Assembly (NCBI RefSeq): GCF_024519455.1
Contig: NZ_JALJRY010000016.1
Location: 1-64,000 of the forward strand
Direction: 5' to 3'
DNA: 64,000 nt
DNA from: Streptomyces sp. STR69
GTDB lineage: Bacteria > Actinomycetota > Actinomycetes > Streptomycetales > Streptomycetaceae
Part shown: piece by piece, positions 41,980-50,376 of the stretch
How the letters are laid out: every line of letters starts with the position of its first letter
How positions within the stretch are numbered: position 1 is the first letter of the stretch
Position numbers and translations under genes: made by a program
Notes under the pieces: model-generated
Seen by the model: only the letters and a program-made list of their open reading frames with translations
Told to the model about the DNA's origin: nothing
Databases searched by the model: none

Positions 41980-42432
41980 TCAGAGCGGGAGCTTGAAGCC
42001 CACGTGTGAGGCGGTGAAGCCGAGGCGCTCATAGAACCGGTGGGCGTCGGTGCGAGTCGCATCGGAGGTCAGCTGGACCAACTGGCAGCCTTGGCGGCGC
42101 GATTCGGCGATCGCCCACTCGATGAGCTGTGTCCCCAGGCCGCTGCCCCGCTCGTCCGCGTGGATGCGTACGGCCTCGATGATCGAGCGTGTGGCGCCCT
42201 TGCGGGAGAGCCCAGGGATGACCGTGAGCTGGAGGGTGCCGACGACGCGGCCCTCGCGCACGGCGACGACCAGGTGCTGGTTGGGGTCGGCTGTGAGGCG
42301 TTCCAGCGCGGCCAGGTAGGGCGTCAGGTCGTCGGGTGACTCGCGCTGGGAGCCCAGGGGGTCGTCGACCAGCATGCCGACGATGGCGGGTACGTCTTCG
42401 GTGACCGCGGCTCGTATCTCAAGATCTCCCAT
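41980..42432 (-). CDS. GNAT-family N-acetyltransferase
   Basis: A 150-residue single-domain GNAT protein. VVGTLQLTVIPGLS is the central strand, IHADERGSGLGTQLIEWAI the acetyl-CoA loop (R-x-x-G-x-G), and DAHRFYERLGF the last conserved helix and strand. The substrate is unknown. ATG 42432 has AAGG at good distance; GTG 42438 is too close to that site. Confidence 0.88.
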   Translation of the reverse strand: MGDLEIRAAVTEDVPAIVGMLVDDPLGSQRESPDDLTPYLAALERLTADPNQHLVVAVREGRVVGTLQLTVIPGLSRKGATRSIIEAVRIHADERGSGLGTQLIEWAIAESRRQGCQLVQLTSDATRTDAHRFYERLGFTASHVGFKLPL

Positions 42433-42469
42433 GGACACACCTTAGGCAGCGGTGTGCGGCGGGAACGGG

Positions 42470-42928
42470 CTACGCGGGCGCGTGCATCGACTCCACGACG
42501 CGGACCAGGGGTGCCAGCTCCGGGTTCCCGGCCGCTGTGTCGAGCGCCTCCCGCAGGGCGGTGTCATTCGTGGGCCGGGCCTCTTCGAGCAGGCCGAGGC
42601 CGGCCTCGGAGACGTTCGTGTAGATGCCCCGTCGGTCGGTCGGGCACAAATACCGGGCGAGCAGACCGCGGTCCTCAAGTCGGGTGACCAGCCGGGTGGT
42701 GGCGCTCTGGCTGAGGACGACCGCGTCGGCGACCTGCCGCATCTGCAGATGGCCCCCCTCCCCGTCGTGCTGCCGGCTGAGCACGTCGAGCAGGGAGTAC
42801 TCCCGCATGCTCAGGTCGTGCTTGGCCTGTAGGGCGCGCTCGATGTGCGCCTCGATCCTCCCGTGCAGCAGGGAGAGGGCGCACCAGCCCTGGGCAAGGG
42901 CGGTGAGTGCGGGGTCTGTCGCTGTCAT
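42470..42928 (-). CDS. MarR-family transcriptional regulator
   Basis: A 152-residue MarR protein. The winged helix includes MREYSLLDVLSRQ, LQMRQVADAVVLSQSATTRLVTRLEDRGLL and the wing CPTDRRGIYTNVSEAG. ATG 42928 follows GGAGGAAACG. It is divergent from an MFS gene with a perfect inverted repeat between them, the usual set-up for a self-controlled efflux switch. The ligand is unknown. Confidence 0.9.
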   Translation of the reverse strand: MTATDPALTALAQGWCALSLLHGRIEAHIERALQAKHDLSMREYSLLDVLSRQHDGEGGHLQMRQVADAVVLSQSATTRLVTRLEDRGLLARYLCPTDRRGIYTNVSEAGLGLLEEARPTNDTALREALDTAAGNPELAPLVRVVESMHAPA

Positions 42929-42991
42929 TGGCGTTTCCTCCGTCCCGGAGCGGCTGAACCCAGGATAGGGCAAGGATGAAATAGTCCGCGC

Positions 42992-43014
42992 TTGCATATA
43001 GCCCGCGTATGCAA
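42992..43014. promoter_or_regulatory. Probable MarR operator
   Basis: Inverted repeat TTGCATA-N9-TATGCAA in the 141-bp gap between the MarR and MFS genes, in locally AT-rich DNA that should hold both promoters. Confidence 0.7.
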
Positions 43015-43069
43015 CTATTGTGAACGCACGTAAAGCGCTCCTGCAATCTTCTGGGAAGGGTACATCCCC

Positions 43070-44278
43070 ATGCCTCTCGCGCTTCTGGCCCTCGCGATCG
43101 GGGCCTTCGGAATCGGAACGACCGAGTTCGTGATCATGGGCTTGCTGCCCCAGGTCGCGGGTGACTTCGGGGTCTCCATCCCCACCGCCGGCCTGCTGGT
43201 CACCGGCTACGCGCTGGGTGTGGTGATCGGCGCCCCGCTGATGACCGTGCTCGGCACCAAGATCCCCCGCAAGCGGATGCTGATGCTGCTGATGGGCCTG
43301 TTCATCGTCGGCAATCTGCTCTCCGCCGTGGCCCCCAGCTTCTCCGTGATGCTGATCGGCCGTGTGGTCGCCTCGCTCGCACATGGCGCCTTCTTCGGCA
43401 TCGGCTCGGTCGTTGCGGCCGAGCTCGTCGCCCCGGACAAGAAGGCCGGAGCCATCGCGATGATGTTCACCGGGTTGACCGTCGCCAATGTGGTCGGCGT
43501 CCCGCTGGGCACCCTCGTCGGGCAGTCCGTCGGTTGGCGCGTCACCTTCGCCATCGTCGCGGGCCTCGGCGTGATCGGCCTGGTCGGCATCGCCAAGCTC
43601 GTGCCCGACCTGCCCAAGCCCGAGGGCGTGCAACTACGGCACGAGCTGGCCGCCTTCAAGAACACCCAGGTGCTGCTCGCCATGGCGATGACCGTCCTCG
43701 GTTTCGGCGGTGTCTTCGCGGCCATCACCTACATCGCGCCGATGATGACCCATGTCGCGGGCTTCGCCGACGGCTCCGTCACCTGGCTACTCGTCCTCTT
43801 CGGCCTCGGCATGGTCGGTGGCAACCTCATTGGTGGCAAGTTCGCCGACCGCGCCCTGATGCCCATGCTGTACGTCTCGCTCGGCGCCCTGGCGGTGGTG
43901 CTCGCGCTCTTCACGGTCACCGCGCACAACAAGATCGCGGCAGCCGTCACCATCGCGCTCATCGGCGCCCTGGGCTTTGCCACCGTGCCGCCGCTGCAGA
44001 AGCGGGTCCTCGACCAGGCACACGGCGCCCCGACGCTGGCCTCCGCGGTGAACATCGGCGCCTTCAACCTCGGCAACGCGCTGTCCGCCTGGCTCGGCGG
44101 CATCGTCATCGCGGCCGGCCTCGGCTACACCGCCCCCAACTGGGTCGGCGCCGCCCTCGCCGCGGCAGCTCTGGTCCTCGCGATCCTCTCGGCCGCCCTG
44201 GAGCGCCGCACCGGCGCCCACGGCACGGTCGTGGCGGGCGGCCTGCCGAGCGAGCAGCGGACCGTCGCCCACCACTGA
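43070..44278 (+). CDS. MFS transporter (DHA1/AraJ-like)
   Basis: A 402-residue protein with 12 hydrophobic segments. It begins MPLALLALAIGAFGIGTTEFVIMGLLPQVAGDF, the start typical of AraJ/YdhP-type DHA1 exporters, with the loop GTKIPRKRMLML after TM2. It probably exports a small molecule with protons and is controlled by the divergent MarR protein. It is followed 122 bp later by a GlcG/HbpS-type gene on the same strand. Confidence 0.9.
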   Translation: MPLALLALAIGAFGIGTTEFVIMGLLPQVAGDFGVSIPTAGLLVTGYALGVVIGAPLMTVLGTKIPRKRMLMLLMGLFIVGNLLSAVAPSFSVMLIGRVVASLAHGAFFGIGSVVAAELVAPDKKAGAIAMMFTGLTVANVVGVPLGTLVGQSVGWRVTFAIVAGLGVIGLVGIAKLVPDLPKPEGVQLRHELAAFKNTQVLLAMAMTVLGFGGVFAAITYIAPMMTHVAGFADGSVTWLLVLFGLGMVGGNLIGGKFADRALMPMLYVSLGALAVVLALFTVTAHNKIAAAVTIALIGALGFATVPPLQKRVLDQAHGAPTLASAVNIGAFNLGNALSAWLGGIVIAAGLGYTAPNWVGAALAAAALVLAILSAALERRTGAHGTVVAGGLPSEQRTVAHH

Positions 44279-44400
44279 CCCCGCCGGGCCGGAACGGGGA
44301 GACGCGGGGCCAGGGCCGTCCCTGTGACCCTCGACCGCACCTGGCCGTCCGACCCACCTTCCGACGCCACCAACAGCAACACCCGCAAGGAGAAACCCTG

Positions 44401-44823
44401 ATGAGCACCACCACCGCCGTAGCCCCGCTGACCATCCAGGACGCCGAAGCGCTCGTCGACCACGCTCGCCGCGCCGCGGAGACCGCCGGGGTCACGGTCA
44501 GCGTCACCGTGCTGGACGCGGGCGGTCATCTGCTCGCTTTCCGGCGTGACGACCGGGCCGTGCTGATCTCCGGGGAGACCAGCACCCGCAAGGCGTACAC
44601 CGCGCTTCAGCTGAACGCGGCCACCGCCGACCTGGTCGACGCCGTTCAGCCCGGAGGTCTCTTCCACACCCTGCCGACCGCGCTCGACCGACCGCTGCTG
44701 TTCATCGCGGGCGGTCTCCCGGTGCACCGCGACGGCCGACTGATCGGAGCGATCGGGGTCGGTGGCGGCGCGCCGTCGCAGGACCACGGGTTCGCCCAGT
44801 CCGCCGTGGAGGCACTCGTCTGA
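44401..44823 (+). CDS. GlcG/HbpS-family protein
   Basis: A 140-residue protein matching the GlcG/HbpS fold: LTIQDAEALVDHARRAAETAG, VTVLDAGGHLLAFRRDD, TSTRKAYTALQL, GGLPVHRDGRLIGAIGVGGG. Streptomyces HbpS binds haem outside the cell, but this protein has no signal peptide, so it is likely cytosolic. ATG 44401 follows AAGGAG. Its gene follows the MFS gene and may share its transcript. Confidence 0.88.
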   Translation: MSTTTAVAPLTIQDAEALVDHARRAAETAGVTVSVTVLDAGGHLLAFRRDDRAVLISGETSTRKAYTALQLNAATADLVDAVQPGGLFHTLPTALDRPLLFIAGGLPVHRDGRLIGAIGVGGGAPSQDHGFAQSAVEALV

Positions 44824-44838
44824 CGTCTGAAGACGGCT

Positions 44839-44875
44839 GAACGCCGGTTCTCGACCAGGTCGGGAGCCGGCGTTC
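44839..44875. terminator. Bidirectional terminator
   Basis: GAACGCCGG (44839–44847) pairs with CCGGCGTTC (44867–44875) with further imperfect pairing inside. It lies between the GlcG-like gene and the converging tandem-GNAT gene. Confidence 0.75.
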
Positions 44876-44891
44876 GCCGTGCCCGGAGGTG

Positions 44892-45767
44892 TCAGCCGGC
44901 CGCGACCGTGAGGGGCGCGAACCGCCGTGTCCAGTCGCCGGGCAGCTCCGCGATCCCGTACGTCATCACGGAGTTGGACGCGCAGTACTCCAGGCCACGT
45001 GCCTTCGCCCAGGACAGCAGGTCTTCGTGGCGTACGTCGATGTCGGTGCGCAGGGGGCGGTCGGCGCGGGCGGCGAGTGAGGCGAGGAGAGCCTTCGCCG
45101 TCTCCGAGTCCTGTGCGATCAGCGGGCCCACGACCTGTGTGTCCATGTTGGGCCAGGCCGCCGCGTACCCGATGATCCGGCCGTTGTCCTGTGCCACCCG
45201 CAATTGGTCGGCGAAGGCGGGCAGCCGTGTGATGAGGGGTGTGCGATCGGTGCCGAACACCTCCTCGTCGAGCCGGAGGATGCCGGTGAGGTCCTCGGCC
45301 GTGGCCGCACGGGTGGCGATCCGGGACTCAGGTCCGTCGGATCGAGCAGGCGTGAAAAGACCCCGGAGCATCTCGGCTCGGCCGGTCACTTTGAAGCCGA
45401 GTTCTTCGTAGAGCGGGCGACCGTTCGGGGTCGCGTGGAGGGTCAGTGGCGTGGGGCTCAACACGGACAGCACGTGGCGCATCAGTCGGCGTCCCACGCC
45501 CTGGCGCGCATGGCGTTCGGCGACCAGGACCATGCCGATGGCGCCCAGATCCGGGCAGTCCTGCGGGCCGTACTCCGTGACGACACACGCCGCGACGAGG
45601 CCGCCCTCCGGGCTGTCGATGCCGTACCCCGTCCCTGCGCTGAGGAGGAAGCCCCATTTGTGTTCCTCGCGTGGCCACCCCCGGTCCTCGGACAGGTCGG
45701 CGCAGGCGATGCGATCGCGGAGCGTCAGCCGGCGGATGGGCAGAGCGGCGAGGGAATGAGTCGGCAC
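44892..45767 (-). CDS. Tandem GNAT-domain acetyltransferase
   Basis: A 291-residue protein with two GNAT-like halves. The first (about 10–140) has VLVAERHARQGVGRRLMRHVL as acetyl-CoA loop and PLYEELGFKVTG. The second (about 150–285) has RIIGYAAAWPNMDTQVVGPLIAQD and TDIDVRHEDLLSWAKARGLEY but a less clear acetyl-CoA loop. One half may be non-catalytic. The start is GTG 45767. The substrate is unknown. Confidence 0.85.
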   Translation of the reverse strand: MPTHSLAALPIRRLTLRDRIACADLSEDRGWPREEHKWGFLLSAGTGYGIDSPEGGLVAACVVTEYGPQDCPDLGAIGMVLVAERHARQGVGRRLMRHVLSVLSPTPLTLHATPNGRPLYEELGFKVTGRAEMLRGLFTPARSDGPESRIATRAATAEDLTGILRLDEEVFGTDRTPLITRLPAFADQLRVAQDNGRIIGYAAAWPNMDTQVVGPLIAQDSETAKALLASLAARADRPLRTDIDVRHEDLLSWAKARGLEYCASNSVMTYGIAELPGDWTRRFAPLTVAAG

Positions 45768-45877
45768 GCAGGTCAGGCTCTCTGACTGCGTTGTCGGCGT
45801 CCACCCGTTTCCGGGGAGACGTACTTGCTTTTGGCCATGTCATGGCCGACGGCACAACACCTCGGCGGAAGCCGGAT

Positions 45878-45891
45878 GTTTCACGTGAAAC
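45878..45891. other. parS: parS site
   Basis: Perfect GTTTCACGTGAAAC in the gap between the divergent GNAT and HAD genes, about 57 bp upstream of the HAD -10 element. Confidence 0.95.
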
Positions 45892-45961
45892 AGCGGCAAA
45901 CGGCGAGCATCCGGCAGGGTCGCGGAAGGCGTCACAGTTCCGCCCACTAACCTCGTGGCCC

Positions 45962-46597
45962 ATGGCGAGACTTCATCTCTTCGACCTTGACGGCACTTTG
46001 CTGCACGGGACCAGCGCCCCCCTGGAGATCTCACGTCAACTCGGTCTGGAAGCCGAGACGGTGGCGCTTGAGCAGGAGATTTCGGCCGGGCTGATCGGGC
46101 CGCCGGAGTATGCGACCCGTGTGTACGCGCTCTGGGCGGATCTCACTGAGGCGCATGTGGCGGCTGCCTTTGAAGGGGCCCCTTGGCTGGCGCGGATCCG
46201 TGAGGTCTGGGCCGAGATCAGGAGCGCCGGCGAATACTGCGCCGTCGTATCGCTCTCGCCGTCCTTCTTTGTGGAGCGGCTCACGGGCTGGGGTGCGCAT
46301 GCGGCACACGGATCGCTTTTCCCCGCCGTGCCCTTCACCGAGCCTTCCATGGACCTGGGCGGAGTCCTCAATGGCGCCGCCAAAGTGTTGATCGCGGATC
46401 GGCTGTGTGAGGAGTTCGGGGTGACGAGGGCGGATTGTGTCGCCTATGGCGACTCGATGTCGGACAGGGATCTGTTCGGCGCTGTGCCTGTCTCTGTCGC
46501 GGTGAACGCCGATGGACATGTGGCGGGCCTTGCCACCCACTCCTATGCGGGACGGGATCTGTGGGATGCCTACGAATTGGTGCGCGGCGCCCGGTAG
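45962..46597 (+). CDS. HAD-family phosphatase (SerB-like)
   Basis: A 211-residue HAD hydrolase. Motif I is D8-LDGT, motif II is VVSLSPSFF, and motif IV is CVAYGDSMSDRDLFGAV. The cap is helical, as in HAD-IB phosphoserine-phosphatase-like enzymes. The substrate is unknown. ATG 45962 has no ribosome site, but TAACCT (45948–45953) ends 8 bp before it, so the mRNA is likely leaderless. Confidence 0.87.
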   Translation: MARLHLFDLDGTLLHGTSAPLEISRQLGLEAETVALEQEISAGLIGPPEYATRVYALWADLTEAHVAAAFEGAPWLARIREVWAEIRSAGEYCAVVSLSPSFFVERLTGWGAHAAHGSLFPAVPFTEPSMDLGGVLNGAAKVLIADRLCEEFGVTRADCVAYGDSMSDRDLFGAVPVSVAVNADGHVAGLATHSYAGRDLWDAYELVRGAR

Positions 46598-46901
46598 TTG
46601 AGGGAATTGATGGTTCGCCCCTCCGCCTGTTCACGGGGGAGCAAGGCGGGACTTGTGCGCGCACCGAGTGCCGGTATGGTCGACTCCGGTTCTGGTCCGC
46701 AGCAGGGTGCCGAAGGAGGGTACTGCGGGCAATGTCACACTCCCGCCTTACTTGTCCGTACGCGGCGGGAATGTGGGTTGGATATGGCTGTATTGGCCGC
46801 TTGAACGAACGGGGAAAAGCAAGCAGTCCGCGCGGAAAGCAGGCAGCTTCCGATGAGGAAGCACGCCGACCGACCGAAAGATGTTCGAGGCGAGGCACAC
46901 C
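46598..46901. other. Gene-free stretch before the flavohaemoglobin gene
   Basis: About 300 bp of lower G+C with no convincing gene. TTGTGC (46653–46658), a 16-bp spacer and TATGGT (46675–46680) form a fair promoter pointing right, giving a leader of over 200 nt to the next gene. A 42-codon frame here (46676–46804) is judged non-coding. Confidence 0.4.
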
Positions 46902-48614
46902 ATGGACGCTCCGACCACCACGTCGGCCGACAACGGCCCGTCCGGCGGCGGAAGCGGCAACGGCGGAGGCGGCTGGTTCACGCCACGCAAGCAGCCGGAG
47001 GTGCCTCCGGGCGAGGAGCGGGAGACGACAGGGGTACGGCGTCCGGCCGTGATGCGACCGGTGCGCAGGTCCGCGGCGGGTGTCAACGAGCCTCCGCCCG
47101 CAGCGAGTTCGGATCGGTCCGCGCAGAGCGCCGACGGCGCCGCGCCGGAGCCGCACGGCCACGGTTCGCAGCCGGGCGGTCCGCCCGGCCAGGAGCGAAT
47201 ACCGCCGACCGTGACCGCCCCTCATCCCTTCACCCCGGCTCAGCCTCCGTCTGCCGTACCTGCGCAGCCCTTCGTTCCCGCTCAAGCCTCGTCTCCCGCA
47301 CCTCGGTCGCCCTTCCCCCCTGCTCAAGCGCCCCCTCCCGTACCCCCGTCACCCGCGCAGCCGTTGCCCTCCATGCCCGTTCAGGCCCTGCCTCCCGCGC
47401 GGTGGTCGGCCGCACCCGTGCCGCCCGTCGTCGCGACGGATTCGGCGGCCGTCGTGCATGTGCCCGCCCAACGGTCTTTCGCCACCGTCACCGAGAACGC
47501 ATCCCCGGACGCAGTGCTCATCCGCCGGACCATGGCCGAAGTCGCCCCGGTGGCCGACAAGGTCACCTCGTACTTCTACGCGCTGCTCTTCGTACGCCAC
47601 CCCGAGCTGCGGTCGCTGTTCCCTGCGGCGATGGACACCCAGCGGGACCGGTTGCTCAAGGCGCTGCTCACCGCGGCCGAGCACATCGACAACACCGAGG
47701 TCCTCGTCGCGTATCTGCAGAACCTCGGCCGTGGGCACCGTAAGTACGGCACCCGGCCCGAGCACTATCCGGCCGTGGGCGAGTGCCTCATCGGTGCGCT
47801 GAACAAGTACGCCTCCGGTATCTGGGACGCCGAGACGGAGGCAGCCTGGGTCCGGGCGTACACGACGATCTCGCAGGTCATGATCGACGCGGCTGCCGCG
47901 GACGAACTGCGCGCCCCGGCCTGGTGGCACGCGGAGGTCGTCACCCACGATCTCAGGACCCGGGACATCGCGGTCGTCACCGTCCGCCCCGACCAGCCCT
48001 ACCCGTTCCTTGCCGGGCAGTACACGAGCCTGGAGACGCCCTGGTGGCCGCGGATCTGGCGGCACTACTCCTTCGCCTCGGCGCCCCGTTCGGACGGACT
48101 GCTGACTTTCCATGTGAGGGCCGTCCCGGCGGGCTGGGTCTCGAACGCGCTGGTGCACCGCGCCCGGCCCGGTGACGTCATCCGGCTCGGTCCGCCGGCC
48201 GGCTCGATGACCGTGGACCACACCACCGACAGCGGGCTGCTCTGCCTGGGCGGTGGCACCGGCATAGCGCCGATCAGGGCACTGGTCGAGGACGTGGTCG
48301 AGCACGGCGCGCGGCGACCGGTGGAGGTGTTCTACGGGGCCCGTACCGACCACGACCTCTATGACATCGACACGATGCTCCGGCTCCAGCAGGCGTATCC
48401 GTGGCTCACGGTCCGGACGGTCGTCGACCAGCAGGCGCATCTCCAACTCCCGGACGCCATACGGACGTACGGGCCGTGGGGCGGGTACGACGCCTATGTC
48501 TCGGGCCCGCCCGGAATGATCCGCAGCGGGGTCGATGCTCTGAAGGACGTCGGCATCCCGGCCGAGCGCATACGGCACGACTCGGTCGAGGAGCTGGTGG
48601 CCGCCGGGGACTGA
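46902..48614 (+). CDS. Flavohaemoglobin-like protein with a long disordered N terminus
   Basis: About 570 residues. The first 190 are rich in Pro, Ala, Ser and Gln, with repeats of PAQ and PPA. A globin domain follows (about 200–335) with TSYFYALLFVRHPELRSLFP and the proximal-His region LGRGHRKYGTRPEHY. A ferredoxin-reductase-like part comes next: FAD site RHYSFASAP and NAD-binding GGGTGIAPIRALVE. Flavohaemoglobins detoxify nitric oxide by dioxygenation. ATG 46902 has GAGG upstream; ATG 46881 adds 7 residues. The tail is much longer than in ordinary Hmp (about 400 residues in total). Confidence 0.88.
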   Translation: MDAPTTTSADNGPSGGGSGNGGGGWFTPRKQPEVPPGEERETTGVRRPAVMRPVRRSAAGVNEPPPAASSDRSAQSADGAAPEPHGHGSQPGGPPGQERIPPTVTAPHPFTPAQPPSAVPAQPFVPAQASSPAPRSPFPPAQAPPPVPPSPAQPLPSMPVQALPPARWSAAPVPPVVATDSAAVVHVPAQRSFATVTENASPDAVLIRRTMAEVAPVADKVTSYFYALLFVRHPELRSLFPAAMDTQRDRLLKALLTAAEHIDNTEVLVAYLQNLGRGHRKYGTRPEHYPAVGECLIGALNKYASGIWDAETEAAWVRAYTTISQVMIDAAAADELRAPAWWHAEVVTHDLRTRDIAVVTVRPDQPYPFLAGQYTSLETPWWPRIWRHYSFASAPRSDGLLTFHVRAVPAGWVSNALVHRARPGDVIRLGPPAGSMTVDHTTDSGLLCLGGGTGIAPIRALVEDVVEHGARRPVEVFYGARTDHDLYDIDTMLRLQQAYPWLTVRTVVDQQAHLQLPDAIRTYGPWGGYDAYVSGPPGMIRSGVDALKDVGIPAERIRHDSVEELVAAGD

Positions 48615-48630
48615 TCCGGCGCCGGAGAGG

Positions 48631-49113
48631 TCAGCCGAGGTCGGGGGCGTGCATCGCGCGGACCCCTTCGATGTTGCCGTCCAGATAGTGCCGCAGGGAC
48701 AGGGGCACGAGATGGACGGACGCGATGCCTACCCGGGTGAACGGGACTCTGACGATCTCGTACTCGCCGAGGGGAGCGTCCACTTCGGGGCCGTGGCGCA
48801 GCGCCGGGTCCATGGACTCCAGGTGGCAGACGAAGAAGTGCTGGACCTTCACGCCGGTTGCCGTGGCGTCCGCGCCGATGTGTTCGACGGTGTCCACGAA
48901 GCAGGGAACCACGTCAGTGATCTTGGCGCCGAGCTCCTCGTGCACCTCACGGTGCAGGGCATCGACGACGGTTGTGTCCTCGGGCTCGACTCCGCCACCG
49001 GGCGTGACCCAGTAGGGATCCACACCGGGCTTGGTGCGCTTGATCAGGATCAGGTCGTCGCCGTCGAGGAGAACGGCACGTGCGGTGCGCTTGACCACGG
49101 GTCGGACGGTCAT
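48631..49113 (-). CDS. Nudix hydrolase
   Basis: A 160-residue Nudix protein. The box is GGGVEPEDTTVVDALHREVHEELGAKI, matching G-x5-E-x7-RE-x2-EE-x-G with conserved metal-binding glutamates. The strand before it is RAVLLDGDDLILIKRT. The substrate (a nucleoside diphosphate derivative) is unknown. ATG 49113 gives the family-type start MTVRPVVKRTARAVLL. A one-mismatch parS lies 22 bp upstream. Confidence 0.9.
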   Translation of the reverse strand: MTVRPVVKRTARAVLLDGDDLILIKRTKPGVDPYWVTPGGGVEPEDTTVVDALHREVHEELGAKITDVVPCFVDTVEHIGADATATGVKVQHFFVCHLESMDPALRHGPEVDAPLGEYEIVRVPFTRVGIASVHLVPLSLRHYLDGNIEGVRAMHAPDLG

Positions 49114-49134
49114 GGGAGAAATGTGGCCCGGCTG

Positions 49135-49148
49135 GTTCCACGTGAAAC
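49135..49148. other. parS-like site with one mismatch
   Basis: GTTCCACGTGAAAC differs from parS at position 4 (T to C). It lies between the Nudix start and the LysR stop region. Confidence 0.6.
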
Positions 49149-49224
49149 ATCGCGAAACGTCACCTTGACGGTTCAGAGCGTGACATTCGGCGCCGTCGAG
49201 GCGAAGCGACGACAAAGTGCCTGG

Positions 49225-50148
49225 TCAGCCCCATCCGGTGGCCGCGCGGTGCAGCCACTCGTGGGCCCGGGCGATGTGCGGCATCGCGAGAGTTCCGGTG
49301 CGCACGACCAGGAAATACGTCCGCAGGGGTGGTACCGCCGGTTCGTGGAGCGGGACGACCTCGCCGCGTTCCAGTGCGAGGGCGCACAGATAGCGGGGCA
49401 GCACCGCGAGTCCGGCGCCCGCGGTCGCGCAGGCGAGCACCGCGCGCAGGTCGGGCACGATGACGCTGCCCGAGGCGGCCGGGCGGGAGTCGAAGACGGA
49501 CGCCCAGTACCGGGAGACGAAGGGCAGCGACTCGTGCACCTCGACCACGGGGAGGTCGTCCAGGGCCGGTGCGTCCATGCGATCGAGCTTCGCGGAGCCG
49601 GTGCCGGAGCCGGAACGGATCTGTTCGGCCCGCTGCGGAGCGGCGACCAGGACGTGCTCCTCGTCGCAGAGCGTTGTCGCCGTGAGCAGGGCACCTCGTG
49701 GACGGGCCGTGCTGATGGCCAGATCATGATGTCCGGCGGCCAGTCCCTCCAGGGTTTCCTCGGCGTTCCCGAAGGACGCCCGCAGTGCGAAGGACTGGCC
49801 GTCGTCGCCGGTCAGCTCCGTGAGCGCGGGCAGCGCCCGCTCGGCGGTGAACTCGGGGGGCCCGGCGAGATGCAGGGTGCGCAGGGAGGAGTCGTTGTCG
49901 GGACCGGTCTCGGCTATCTCCACGAGGGCGTCGAGATGCGGCGCGGCCTTGTGCGCGAGTTCGTCGCCCATGGTCGTGGGGGTGACTCCACGGGCCTGGC
50001 GCAGGAACAAGGGGCGGCCCAACTGCCGTTCCAGGGTGCGGATCTGGGACGTCACCGCGGGCTGCGAGAGACCGAGCAGGGCTGCGGCACGAGTGAAGGA
50101 GCCGGCCCGGTGCACGGTCACGAACGTGCGCAGCAAGGCCAGGTCCAT
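49225..50148 (-). CDS. LysR-family transcriptional regulator
   Basis: A 307-residue regulator. The N-terminal winged helix is MDLALLRTFVTVHRAGSFTRAAALLGLSQPAVTSQIRTLERQLGRPLF. The C-terminal effector-binding domain extends to GWG. ATG 50148 follows GGAGAG; the longer frame to 50199 is unlikely. The target is unknown; the nearest upstream gene is a PLP-dependent lyase-like gene on the same strand. Confidence 0.9.
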   Translation of the reverse strand: MDLALLRTFVTVHRAGSFTRAAALLGLSQPAVTSQIRTLERQLGRPLFLRQARGVTPTTMGDELAHKAAPHLDALVEIAETGPDNDSSLRTLHLAGPPEFTAERALPALTELTGDDGQSFALRASFGNAEETLEGLAAGHHDLAISTARPRGALLTATTLCDEEHVLVAAPQRAEQIRSGSGTGSAKLDRMDAPALDDLPVVEVHESLPFVSRYWASVFDSRPAASGSVIVPDLRAVLACATAGAGLAVLPRYLCALALERGEVVPLHEPAVPPLRTYFLVVRTGTLAMPHIARAHEWLHRAATGWG

Positions 50149-50296
50149 GGCACGCACTCTCCTTTCCCCACCCTTCTTCCGGCCCCGGGCAGGGCCCAAC
50201 TATAAATAAGTCGATAGGTCTCTGTCGCTACTGTGATTGGACACTGACACAGAGTCAACTAGCCTTGTGCGCGCGGTTCTTCGCGCGCAGAACCGA

Positions 50297-50335
50297 GGAC
50301 GGTCCGAGCCACGAGGGGGGAGGCTCGGACCGTCC
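50297..50335 (-). terminator. Hairpin after the PLP-enzyme gene
   Basis: A perfect 14-bp stem, GGACGGTCCGAGCC (50297–50310) with GGCTCGGACCGTCC (50322–50335), and an 11-nt loop, 42 bp past the stop of the PLP-enzyme gene. Confidence 0.85.
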
Positions 50336-50376
50336 GTTGTGCGTAGCCGGACACCGACCGGCGGTACGTAAAGCGG

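Noticed and set aside
46676..46804. 42-codon frame with a CxxCH motif (YCGQCH), resembling a small haem protein
   Set aside because: No ribosome site, weak third-position GC bias, a rare TTA codon, and its start lies within the -10 of a candidate promoter. The motif is probably chance.
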